A program made the position numbers and the translations under genes. Of a stretch of DNA of 44,787 bases, positions 8,364 to 15,756 are shown one piece after another; positions within the stretch are counted from its first letter, which is position 1; each line of letters starts with the position of its first letter. Source of the stretch: Candidimonas sp. (GTDB taxonomy: Bacteria; Pseudomonadota; Gammaproteobacteria; Burkholderiales; Burkholderiaceae_B); contig SCRC01000018.1 in NCBI GenBank assembly GCA_004297945.1, forward strand, positions 1 through 44,787, written 5' to 3'. The notes under the pieces were generated by a model. It did not search any database, was not told where the DNA came from, and saw only the letters and a program-made list of their open reading frames with translations.

Positions 8364-9119
8364 ATGCGTATTCTGTTGATTAACCCCAATACATCCCAAA
8401 GCGTTTCCGGCCTGATTGCGGCCGAGGCTCGGCGCGCCGCATCGGCCTGCACCCATATCGACGTCGTGACAGCGACATTGGGGGTGGCATACATAGAAAC
8501 CCGCTTTGAAGCGCTGATAGGCGCATACGCCGCCGCCAATCTGGCCGCCGAGCATGCGTCCGAATACGATGCGATCGTGATTGCTGCCTTCGGAGATCCA
8601 GGGCTATGGGGCATCCGCGAAGCGGTCGACATCCCTGTGATCGGGCTCACGGAAGCCGCGCTCATGAGCGCTTGCATGTTGGGTAATCGCTTTTCAATTA
8701 TTGCGATCTCGCACCGGATCACGGCCTGGTACCGCGAATGTGTGCAGGCCAATGGGCTTGCCGGACGGCTGGCCAGCATACGCTGCCTGCAGCAACCGTT
8801 GAGGGATATCGGCACGGTGCAAACCGATCATGAAAGCCGGCTGCGTGAACTATGTATGCAGGCGATTGACGCCGACGGGGCCGATGTGCTGATTCTGGCC
8901 GGCGCACCCCTGGCAGGTTTGGCTCGCACCATACGAAATGATATTCCCGTACCTTTGGTCGAGGGCGTTTCCAGCGCGCTGCGGCATGCCGAGACCTTGA
9001 TCGCATTGTCGCCTGGCATGGCTGAAAGAGGCAGCTTTGCACCGCCGCCACAAAAGCCAAATCAAGGCTTGTCTGCGGCAATGCAAGCATTGCTGAAGCG
9101 CGAACGCCCGCCAATATAG
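8364..9119 (+). CDS. Asp/Glu/hydantoin racemase-family protein lacking both catalytic Cys
   Basis: 251 residues with the hydantoin racemase fold start RILLINPNTS and the landmark FGDPG at 76-80. In proven hydantoin and allantoin racemases a Cys directly precedes FGDPG and a second Cys lies in a GCAG-type motif. Here the first position is Ala75 (IAAFGDPG) and the second region reads LAGAPLAG (about 178-185) with no Cys. Two-base racemisation by the usual mechanism is therefore unlikely. It may belong to a Cys-less subgroup with another chemistry or a binding role. The gene lies between the transporter and the second GntR regulator; its Shine-Dalgarno is weak. Confidence 0.8.
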   Translation: MRILLINPNTSQSVSGLIAAEARRAASACTHIDVVTATLGVAYIETRFEALIGAYAAANLAAEHASEYDAIVIAAFGDPGLWGIREAVDIPVIGLTEAALMSACMLGNRFSIIAISHRITAWYRECVQANGLAGRLASIRCLQQPLRDIGTVQTDHESRLRELCMQAIDADGADVLILAGAPLAGLARTIRNDIPVPLVEGVSSALRHAETLIALSPGMAERGSFAPPPQKPNQGLSAAMQALLKRERPPI

Positions 9120-9281
9120 CCATGCCTGCATAAGTTTCAGCGCGCAGCCGCATGGAGGCGCGCGTATATAATCCATTCAGATGAAAAATGTTTACAATCC
9201 GGCACTGTGATGTTTACTTAATCGTTCAAACCGTCATCGCCGGCCGGCCACTTTATTTTCGAATAATTCAGGAGACGCGGG
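9120..9281 (+). promoter_or_regulatory. promoter and TGTTTAC direct repeats before FCD-type GntR gene
   Basis: TATAAT at 9167-9172 is a good -10; no convincing -35 was seen 17 nt upstream. Just downstream of the likely start point, ATGTTTAC occurs at 9188-9195 and again at 9210-9217, 22 bp apart. The reverse complement GTAAACA occurs at 6801-6807 before the MFS gene, and TGTTTAT at 6837-6843. The position after the -10 suggests repressor operators, probably autoregulation by the GntR protein. Confidence 0.5.
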
Positions 9282-10013
9282 TTGGACGTATCTGCGACAT
9301 CGACGGTATTTGATGCCCCCATCCCGCCAAAAGGGCATGAAATGGCAAACGATGAAATCTATCAGCGCATCCAGGTGGCCATCATGGAACGCCGGCTGGC
9401 ACCTGGCACCAAGCTGGCGGAAGAGCGCCTGACGGAAGCCACGGGTGCGAGTCGCGCCAAAGTGCGTCAGGTGCTTAGTCGCCTGGCGCACGAAAAAGTG
9501 GTTACGCTTATTCCGAACCGCGGCGCATTTATTGCTCGTCCCACAGTGCAAGAAGCGCGCGAACTGTTCATCACACGCCGCCTGATTGAACCAGGCATGG
9601 TGGACTTGCTCGCAAGGCAGATCACCCCAGCTCAAGTACGCACGCTGCGCCGGCACGTTGCGCAAGAACAGGAAGCCCGCAACGCGAACGACTTGCGTCG
9701 CATCATCAGGCTTTCCGGAGAGTTCCACATACATATCGCAGATATGGTCGCCAGCAGTTTTTTACCGCGAATCATGCGCGAGCTGACAGCCTTGACTTGC
9801 CTCATCATCACCTTATACGACAAGCCTAACACTCCCGCTTGCCCGCACCATGAACACCGCGACCTGGTTGACATGATCGAAGCGCACGATAGCGCCGGCG
9901 CGCAGCAGCGTATGCTGGATCATCTTTTGCATATCGAACACGCATTGGACCTTGACAGCACAGAGCCTGCGCCTCCCGACTTCGACGCAATATTCAAGCG
10001 CGATGATACATAG
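9282..10013 (+). CDS. GntR-family regulator, FadR/FCD type
   Basis: 243 residues from a TTG at 9282, or 223 from the ATG at 9342. The GntR helix-turn-helix spans about residues 25-92 (IYQRIQVAIMERRLAPGTKL; GASRAKVRQVLSRL; RGAFIA). A helical FCD ligand domain follows, with metal/ligand-type residues including the His of GEFHIHI and those near EHRDLVDMIEAHD. A GGAGA motif lies 7-12 nt before the TTG, which favours the longer form; the segment before residue 21 is not conserved-looking. FCD regulators commonly bind carboxylic acids. The gene sits within the catabolic cluster, and the TGTTTA motifs upstream and before the MFS gene are candidate operators. Confidence 0.88.
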   Translation: MDVSATSTVFDAPIPPKGHEMANDEIYQRIQVAIMERRLAPGTKLAEERLTEATGASRAKVRQVLSRLAHEKVVTLIPNRGAFIARPTVQEARELFITRRLIEPGMVDLLARQITPAQVRTLRRHVAQEQEARNANDLRRIIRLSGEFHIHIADMVASSFLPRIMRELTALTCLIITLYDKPNTPACPHHEHRDLVDMIEAHDSAGAQQRMLDHLLHIEHALDLDSTEPAPPDFDAIFKRDDT

Positions 10014-10034
10014 CTTTTTTATCAAGAGGCAAAA

Positions 10035-10763
10035 ATGACAAAACGCATCTTGCTGGGGATGCTTACCCCCTCCTCGAATACGGCTCTGGAACCCATCACC
10101 AGCGCAATGGTATCGGGCTTGTCCGGTGTGTCCGCTCACTTCGCGCGCTTTACCGTTACCGAAATATCCTTGCGCGATCAGGCACTAGGCCAATTCGACG
10201 ATAGCAAAATAATGGAAGCCGCCAAGCTGCTGGCCGATGCGAAGGTTGACGTCATTGCCTGGAACGGAACCTCTTCAGGCTGGCTGGGCTTTGACGCCGA
10301 TCAACGCCTGTGCCAGCGAATTACCGAGGTCACGGGCATTCCCGCCACCACCTCGGTGCTGGCCTTGAATGAAATTTTCGAGAAAACCGGTGTACGAGAT
10401 TTTGGCCTTGTCAGCCCTTACCTTACGGAAGTCCAGGAAAAAATTGTAGCGAACTATAAACGTTCAGGATTGAATTGCATCGCTGAACGCCATTTGAATC
10501 TGCACGTTAATTTCTCATTCTCAGAAGTCACTGATGAGCAAATCCGCGGCATGGTAACCCAAGTGGCTGCCCAAAGTCCCCAAGCCATTTCAACTTTTTG
10601 CACTAACTTGAAAGCGGCGCACTTAGTTCCTGAGCTCGAAACACTCACGGGTATTCCGGTCTATGACACGATCGCTACCGTTGTGTGGAAGTCGCTACGC
10701 ATAGCCGGCTCTGATACGCGACAAGTGACAGGCTGGGGCCGTCTATTTCAAGATGTGGCATAA
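10035..10763 (+). CDS. arylmalonate decarboxylase/maleate isomerase-like protein
   Basis: 242 residues in the Asp/Glu racemase superfamily, close in length to arylmalonate decarboxylase and maleate isomerase. The N-terminal LTPSSNTALEP matches the carboxylate-binding loop of that branch. Maleate isomerase and racemases use two cysteines. Here the first position region reads WNGTSSGW (about 76-83) without Cys, while Cys189 in ISTFCTN is kept. A single C-terminal-half Cys is the arrangement of arylmalonate decarboxylase, so proton transfer to one face (decarboxylation or isomerisation) is plausible. It is followed 11 nt later by the hydantoinase. The true substrate is unknown. Confidence 0.82.
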   Translation: MTKRILLGMLTPSSNTALEPITSAMVSGLSGVSAHFARFTVTEISLRDQALGQFDDSKIMEAAKLLADAKVDVIAWNGTSSGWLGFDADQRLCQRITEVTGIPATTSVLALNEIFEKTGVRDFGLVSPYLTEVQEKIVANYKRSGLNCIAERHLNLHVNFSFSEVTDEQIRGMVTQVAAQSPQAISTFCTNLKAAHLVPELETLTGIPVYDTIATVVWKSLRIAGSDTRQVTGWGRLFQDVA

Positions 10764-10774
10764 GCAGAAACAGC

Positions 10775-12193
10775 ATGAGTACAAGTTTTGATTTGATGAT
10801 CCGCAATGCGGACATTGCAACCGCCTCGGATCGTTTCAAGTGCGATATCGGCATCAGGCATGGAAAAATTGCGGCGCTCGGCCTGGAGCTGGGCGAGGCA
10901 GCTGAAACCATCGACGCCTCCGGCCTGTTGGTGTTGCCAGGCGGTATAGACGCACATTGTCACTTGGATCAACCCATGCCGCACGGTCTGCGCATGGCGG
11001 ACGATTTTGCTTCGGGCACACGGTCGGCCGCCTGTGGGGGGACGACCACGGTCATTCCTTTTGCTGCCCAAACCAAAGGACGATCACTACAAGCAGCGGT
11101 CGATGATTATCACAACCGTGCTACAGGCAAAGCCGCTATTGATTATGCGTTCCATTTGATCGTCACCGACCCGACGCCAGAGGTACTGCAAAACGAGTTG
11201 CCTCGATTGATTCAAAAGGGCTATACCTCGTTCAAGATCTATATGACCTACGATGATCTCAAACTGAATGACCACGAGATCCTCAAGGTGCTGGACGTTG
11301 CTCGAACCCATGATGCGCTGGTCATGATCCATGCCGAGAACTCCGACTGCATCACATGGCTTACTGAACGCCTGGCCAGCCAAGGGCATACTGCGCCAAA
11401 GTTTCACGCCGTCTCACGACCGATGGCCGTCGAACGCGAAGCGACCCACAGAGCGATCACCTTTTCCGAACTCGCCGGAGTGCCCATTCTTATCGTGCAC
11501 GTATCAGGCCGCGAGGCCATTGAACAAATACGCTGGGCGCATGGGCGCGGATTGCGAATTTATGCCGAAACCTGCCCGCAATACCTGTTCCTGACAGAAC
11601 AAGACCTGGATGCTGATGGCTACCAGGGAGCGAAATGCATTTGCAGCCCTCCTCCGCGTGACAAACAAAACCAGGAAGCCGTCTGGAACGGCTTGGCCCA
11701 CAACGTTTTTTCGATATTTTCATCGGATCATGCCGCCTTTCGTTACGACGACCCGCAAGGCAAGAAGTTCGAGGGCAAAGAACAGGCTTTTCAATACATC
11801 CCAAACGGAATTCCTGGCCTTGAAACACGGCTTCCCCTGCTATTTTCCGGCGGAGTGACGACAGGCCGTATCGACATTCATCAATTTGTGGCGCTCACGG
11901 CGACCAATCCTGCAAAAATGTACGGGCTGTATCCGCGCAAAGGCTCAATTATGGTGGGCGCCGATGCCGACATTGCTCTATGGGATACCCAGCGCCGCGT
12001 GCTTATTGATAACAAGATGCTCCACCACAACGTCGACTACACGCCGTATCAAGGCCTGGAAGTCCAGGGCTGGCCTGTCCTCACGCTTTCTCACGGCAAA
12101 GTCGTCAGTCGAGAATTTTCGTTTGTGGGAAAATCAGGCGACGGCAAGTTTTTATCCTGCGGCAAACCCATGATCGGAAGGTATTACCTATAA
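10775..12193 (+). CDS. dihydropyrimidinase/D-hydantoinase-type cyclic amidohydrolase
   Basis: 472 residues, usual family length. It opens cyclic diamides or imides (dihydropyrimidines, hydantoins, imides) by hydrolysis at a dinuclear metal site. All metal ligands are visible: His61 and His63 in DAHCHLD, the carbamylated Lys154 in SFKIYMTYD, His186 in MIHAEN, His242 in VHVSG and Asp318 in SSDHAAF. The C-terminal CSPPPRDK and GADADIALWD stretches are typical. No N-carbamoyl amino acid hydrolase or beta-ureidopropionase is present in the window, so the substrate may be a cyclic imide rather than a ureide, or the next step is encoded elsewhere. The gene forms a tight pair with the preceding one. 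Confidence 0.92.
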   Translation: MSTSFDLMIRNADIATASDRFKCDIGIRHGKIAALGLELGEAAETIDASGLLVLPGGIDAHCHLDQPMPHGLRMADDFASGTRSAACGGTTTVIPFAAQTKGRSLQAAVDDYHNRATGKAAIDYAFHLIVTDPTPEVLQNELPRLIQKGYTSFKIYMTYDDLKLNDHEILKVLDVARTHDALVMIHAENSDCITWLTERLASQGHTAPKFHAVSRPMAVEREATHRAITFSELAGVPILIVHVSGREAIEQIRWAHGRGLRIYAETCPQYLFLTEQDLDADGYQGAKCICSPPPRDKQNQEAVWNGLAHNVFSIFSSDHAAFRYDDPQGKKFEGKEQAFQYIPNGIPGLETRLPLLFSGGVTTGRIDIHQFVALTATNPAKMYGLYPRKGSIMVGADADIALWDTQRRVLIDNKMLHHNVDYTPYQGLEVQGWPVLTLSHGKVVSREFSFVGKSGDGKFLSCGKPMIGRYYL

Positions 12194-12202
12194 TATTTTC
12201 AG

Positions 12203-12223
12203 TCTCGGCCCCTTCTGCCGAGA
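12203..12223 (+). terminator. terminator-like hairpin after hydantoinase gene
   Basis: TCTCGGC (12203-12209) pairs with GCCGAGA (12217-12223) around a 7-nt loop and is followed by ACGTTTTG. It starts 10 nt after the stop codon. It would separate the hydantoinase transcript from the oxidoreductase gene. Confidence 0.55.
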
Positions 12224-12244
12224 ACGTTTTGTCGGAAATAAGCC

Positions 12245-13468
12245 ATGCCGCGTATTTTGATTCTGGGTGCCGGATTTGCCGGCTTATGGGCTGCTGTGGG
12301 CGCAGCACGACGACTCTCCGAATCAGCCCAATCCGGTAAGAAGATCGAAATTCTTGTCGTTAACAACAGGCCGTTTCATAGCGTGCGCGTGCGCAACTAC
12401 GAGCAAGATCTCGACCCCACGCGTGTCCCACTGGCCGAAGTGCTCGATCCCATTGGGGTGAAATGGATGGAAGGCGTTGTGCTCGGCATTGACACGCGCC
12501 TTCGCAAAGTGCCCGTTCAAACGCGGGGCGGAACCGAGCTTATAGACTATACGCGCCTGGTCGTGGCGTTGGGCAGCAAGCTTGTGCATCCGGACATCCC
12601 CGGCCTAGCTGAACATTCGTTCGACGTCGATACCATCGAGGGGGCGGAAAAGCTGCAACGGCATTTGCTGGCACTGCCATCGTCAAAACATGATCGCGGC
12701 CGCTACGTGGCCGTTGTTATTGGCGCGGGTCTTACGGGCGTGGAAATCGCGTCGGAATTACCCGCGCGGCTTGCAGGCATAGCCGGAAGCGCGCAAAACG
12801 TTCGCGTACTCCTGGTGGATCGTTCGGTAAAAATCGCCCAGGCGATGGGCCAAGCCCAACCTGTCATCGAACAGGCCATGGGCGCATTGAAGGTGGAACT
12901 CAAGCCCGGCACTTCCATCAAGAACCTGACAGATACGGCTGTCGAATTATCAGATGGCGAAATTATTGAAACGCCCACGGTCGTTTGGTGCGGCGGCATG
13001 CGAGCCAACTCACTGACAGAGCAGTTTCCGGTTGCCCGCGATGAGCTTGGCCGTCTTCCGGTCGATGCCTGTCTTCGCGTGCAAGGACTGCCCGATATAT
13101 TTGCCACAGGCGATTGCGCGCGGATTCTTATCGATGGGACGCGGCCATCGGTAATGTCTTGCCAACACGGACGGCCAATGGGGCGATATGCGGGCCATAA
13201 CGTTGTCGCGGACTTGCTGGGCCAGGCATTGCTGCCGCTTCATGTCGATTGGTATACGACGATTGTCGATCTCGGCCCGTGGGGTGCTGTCTATACTGAA
13301 GGTTGGGATAGAAAGTTGATAACGCAAGGCGCGCAGGCCAAGCGCACCAAGCGGTTGATTAACGGCCAACGGATATATCCGCCGCGCACGGGGCGCCGCG
13401 AGGATATTCTTCAGGCTGGCGCTCCTATAGTGCAAGCACCGCCGCCCGACAATTTACCGGGGTGCTGA
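12245..13468 (+). CDS. FAD-dependent NAD(P)H oxidoreductase (NDH-2-like)
   Basis: 407 residues. An N-terminal FAD dinucleotide-binding motif is GAGFAGLWAA (about 8-17), a second Rossmann motif is VIGAGLTGVEIASEL (about 158-172), and the FAD-binding ATGDCA lies near residue 288. The layout matches type II NADH dehydrogenase-like pyridine nucleotide-disulfide oxidoreductases. There is no CxxxxC redox disulfide near the first Rossmann motif, so thiol-disulfide exchange is unlikely. It probably transfers electrons from NAD(P)H to a quinone or small acceptor at the membrane surface. It lies beyond a terminator-like hairpin and may not belong to the hydantoinase operon. Confidence 0.85.
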   Translation: MPRILILGAGFAGLWAAVGAARRLSESAQSGKKIEILVVNNRPFHSVRVRNYEQDLDPTRVPLAEVLDPIGVKWMEGVVLGIDTRLRKVPVQTRGGTELIDYTRLVVALGSKLVHPDIPGLAEHSFDVDTIEGAEKLQRHLLALPSSKHDRGRYVAVVIGAGLTGVEIASELPARLAGIAGSAQNVRVLLVDRSVKIAQAMGQAQPVIEQAMGALKVELKPGTSIKNLTDTAVELSDGEIIETPTVVWCGGMRANSLTEQFPVARDELGRLPVDACLRVQGLPDIFATGDCARILIDGTRPSVMSCQHGRPMGRYAGHNVVADLLGQALLPLHVDWYTTIVDLGPWGAVYTEGWDRKLITQGAQAKRTKRLINGQRIYPPRTGRREDILQAGAPIVQAPPPDNLPGC

Positions 13469-13504
13469 TTGCCGGTGTCCGTAACGACCCGAGCGTTGCT
13501 CTGA

Positions 13505-13873
13505 GTGTCAATTCGTTTGACTTTCATTTATGGCACTCTTTGCCCGTTGGCATTATTGACAACGCGAACAATCGTTGGCATCATAGACAGCATAAAAGCC
13601 GAACTGATCCTCGATTTCAAATACGTGGAGGCTGACGGCTCGATTATCCAAACGACGGTCTGGAAAATCTCTACGCCTGTGCCACCTACGACACACGGAT
13701 TCAAGTATCGGCGGGTTTATTCGGCCGGCGGAATGCGGATTGTAGGATTCGACAATGAGCGCGGAAAAGGCGATCACCGTCATTCGGACGGCAAGGAATC
13801 CATCTGCGAATTCTTCGACCTGAATCAACTGATCGAAGGCTTCATCGTTGAAGTCGGTAAACGGAGAAAATAG
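13505..13873 (+). CDS. TumE-family toxin-like protein
   Basis: The core reads SIKAELILDFKYVEADGSI, then VWKISTPVPPTTHGFKYR and GFDNERGKGDHRH, matching the TumE (DUF6516) toxin family of about 95-105 residues. The family start would be expected at the codon before DSIKAE, but that codon is ATA rather than ATG. The ORF is open upstream to a GTG at 13505, with an in-frame TTG also possible nearer the core. The true start is therefore uncertain and the toxin may be weakly translated. The gene ends 2 nt before the antitoxin-like gene. Toxin-first order is usual for this system. Confidence 0.78.
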   Translation: MSIRLTFIYGTLCPLALLTTRTIVGIIDSIKAELILDFKYVEADGSIIQTTVWKISTPVPPTTHGFKYRRVYSAGGMRIVGFDNERGKGDHRHSDGKESICEFFDLNQLIEGFIVEVGKRRK

Positions 13874-13875
13874 CC

Positions 13876-14244
13876 ATGCAACGTAAACTGACCATTTCAA
13901 CCAATCCAGACTGGCAAAACGTCTTGCGCAGCACAATGACTCACGCCAAGGTCGGCCTAAAAGCGGCTAAGTATCAAGGAGAAGTCCTGAATTTCGAAAC
14001 ACCCGGGACATTCTTTGCGCATCTGACAGAACGACGCTGGGAAATGATTCACAAATTACAAGGCGCTGGAGTCGTCGGCGTTCGGGAGCTTGCCCGCCGT
14101 CTGGGTCGAGACGTAAAACGCGTACACGAAGATGCCGCAGCCCTGGTAGAACTGGGATTGCTAGAGCGTGTTGAATCAGGCGCGCTGAACTGCCCTTATA
14201 CCGATATTCACGTCGATATGCATATGGCCAAGCAAGTGGCATAA
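13876..14244 (+). CDS. TumA-like antitoxin, winged-helix DNA-binding protein
   Basis: 122 residues. The C-terminal half holds a winged helix-turn-helix of the HVO_A0114/MarR-like type: RRWEMIHKLQGAGVVGVREL, then ARRLGRDVKRVHEDAAALVE, then a wing around LGLLERVESG. This is the usual partner of TumE toxins and probably represses its own operon while neutralising the toxin. It begins 2 nt after the toxin stop, so the two are co-transcribed. The N-terminal part (LTISTNPDWQNVLRST) is likely the toxin-contacting region by analogy. Confidence 0.8.
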   Translation: MQRKLTISTNPDWQNVLRSTMTHAKVGLKAAKYQGEVLNFETPGTFFAHLTERRWEMIHKLQGAGVVGVRELARRLGRDVKRVHEDAAALVELGLLERVESGALNCPYTDIHVDMHMAKQVA

Positions 14245-14304
14245 GAATAGCGAGTAGCGCGATTTACCCCAGTATGGCGACCAAACCCAACCCTCACTCA
14301 ATCC

Positions 14305-15063
14305 ATGGATGAAAATGTAATCGCGGCGATGGCACGGTGGCCCAATGTGCCGGATGTCTTCGGCTGGCTTTCGCTCACCGAGCGTGGGCAATGGCGTTTG
14401 CATCCGCGTGGCGATGCGCTGTCCACGGCTGCGGGCGAGCCTATCGCCAATTCGCAGATTCTGCAGTTCATTGGGCGCAATTACAAGGGCGATGAACTCG
14501 GGCGCTGGTATTTTCAGAATGGCCCGCAAAGGGTCTTTGTGCGGCTGGACGCAGCGCCGTATATCTTGCATACGACGGATGAAACACCAGGCCTGCGCAC
14601 GCATAACGGGCTGGATGTGGATGCGGTGCGAGGCTGGTGGCTGGACGGCGCCGGACGCCTTTACGCTCAGACGGAACACGGCCCCGGTTTGATCGCCGGG
14701 CGGGATTTGGCGGCGGTGCTGGCGGGGCTTTATACGGCAGAGGGGGAACGCTTGATGAACGTCCTGGAGGGCGAACCCGATGGAGGCCCGGCGAATATTG
14801 AATTGCTGCGGCGGCGAGGGCCAATTCGGATGGCCGGGCGGGTGGCACCCACAAGGGGTGCCGCTACAACAAGGGGTGCCGCTACAACAGGGGGTGCCGC
14901 TACAACAGGGGGTGCCGCTACAACAGGGGGTGCCGCTACAACTGGGCGACGGGCGGCCACGCTAGAATCAACGGACGAAACGGCGCCTATGCTACTCAAT
15001 TTCTGCGCAGCGGCTGCGATTCCGGAAATACTCGGGTTTGCGCGTTGTCCAAAGGGAGATTAG
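14305..15063 (+). CDS. DUF2946-type protein with repeat-expanded C-terminus
   Basis: 252 residues. The first about 175 look like a small Burkholderiales family of unknown function (I recall it as DUF2946/DUF2944; label unverified): ARWPNVPDVFGWLSL, RNYKGDELGRWYFQNGPQRV and VRLDAAPYIL. From about residue 180 the reading frame runs through a REP element and five tandem 18-bp units, encoding a low-complexity run of the type (GAATT)n, and then ends LGFARCPKGD. The tail is probably not ancestral: the element seems to have inserted at or near the original 3' end and changed the stop. The N-terminal domain should still fold. No transmembrane segment is seen. Confidence 0.7.
   Translation: MDENVIAAMARWPNVPDVFGWLSLTERGQWRLHPRGDALSTAAGEPIANSQILQFIGRNYKGDELGRWYFQNGPQRVFVRLDAAPYILHTTDETPGLRTHNGLDVDAVRGWWLDGAGRLYAQTEHGPGLIAGRDLAAVLAGLYTAEGERLMNVLEGEPDGGPANIELLRRRGPIRMAGRVAPTRGAATTRGAATTGGAATTGGAATTGGAATTGRRAATLESTDETAPMLLNFCAAAAIPEILGFARCPKGD
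14844..14940. repeat. REP element expanded into 18-bp tandem repeat inside a CDS
   Basis: A minus-orientation class B REP (GGCACCC stem, centre CACAAG, GGGTGCC, then CGCTAC) covers 14844-14867. Its right part is then repeated. Five 18-bp units run 14851-14940, the first two ACAAGGGGTGCCGCTACA and the last three ACAGGGGGTGCCGCTACA. The unit is a multiple of 3, so the frame is preserved. No spacers occur between units, which excludes a CRISPR array. Confidence 0.9.
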
Positions 15064-15117
15064 TTCGAATGGGTTCTGGGCGAACGAATGCCAGGGGTGA
15101 CTGCTCTAACCACCATG

Positions 15118-15141
15118 GGCGACCACAAGGGTTGCCCCTAC
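15118..15141 (-). repeat. single REP, class D stem
   Basis: A 24-nt element in minus orientation. Read on the minus strand it has head GTAG, stem GGGCAACC / GGTCGCC and central CTTGTG. It lies directly upstream of the nudix gene start (15156) and may affect the leader of that transcript. Confidence 0.65.
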
Positions 15142-15155
15142 GGTAAAATTGGATC

Positions 15156-15746
15156 ATGACTGCACACGCTCCCACCTTCTATTTCCCTGCTCCCCGGACA
15201 CAAGAATTTTGTAGTCAATGCGGCTCGCCGCTGACTCGCATGGTGCCGCCCGACGATAACCGGCAACGCGATGTGTGCGAACACTGCGGCGCTATTCATT
15301 ATCAGAATCCACGCAATGTGGTGGGCGTACTGCCGGTCTGGCAAGACAAAATCCTGTTGTGCCGCCGCGCGATCGAACCGCGTTACAACACCTGGACGCT
15401 GCCTGCCGGGTTTATGGAACTGGGTGAAACCACGGCGCATGGCGCAGTGCGCGAGACAGACGAAGAGGCCGGAGTCCAAATCGAACTGGGGCCTCTTTAT
15501 ACCGTTATCGACGTACCGCACGCAGAGCAGGTTCATTTCTTTTATCTGGCCAAGGTGCTGGATCCACGCCTGAATCCGGGCCACGAAACGCTTGAAGCAG
15601 CCTACTTCTCTGCAAACGAAATTCCTTGGGAAAATCTGTCTTTTCGAACTGTCATCACCACTCTCAAGCACTATCTGCAGGACAAGGAAACCGGGGTGTT
15701 CCCGATTCACCACTACTCAGTTCCCCATCCCTTGCCCAAGGATTAA
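15156..15746 (+). CDS. Nudix hydrolase with N-terminal zinc ribbon
   Basis: 196 residues. A four-cysteine zinc ribbon (Cys19, Cys22, Cys41, Cys44) precedes a Nudix domain whose box runs about 85-107: [16 protein letters not shown] followed by TDEEAGV, with the metal-binding Glu residues intact. The layout resembles the ADP-ribose/NADH pyrophosphatase branch with a zinc ribbon, shorter than E. coli NudC. It cleaves a nucleoside diphosphate linked to another group; the exact substrate cannot be told. It is the first gene of a plus-strand run with aat, bpt and pyrD, the aat start lying 10 nt after its stop. Confidence 0.9.
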   Translation: MTAHAPTFYFPAPRTQEFCSQCGSPLTRMVPPDDNRQRDVCEHCGAIHYQNPRNVVGVLPVWQDKILLCRRAIEPRYNTWTLPAGFMELGETTAHGAVRETDEEAGVQIELGPLYTVIDVPHAEQVHFFYLAKVLDPRLNPGHETLEAAYFSANEIPWENLSFRTVITTLKHYLQDKETGVFPIHHYSVPHPLPKD

Positions 15747-15756
15747 GGACAAGACC

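Noticed and set aside
14851-14940. Possible CRISPR array
   Set aside because: The 18-bp units are directly adjacent with no spacers, and they derive from one half of a REP element.
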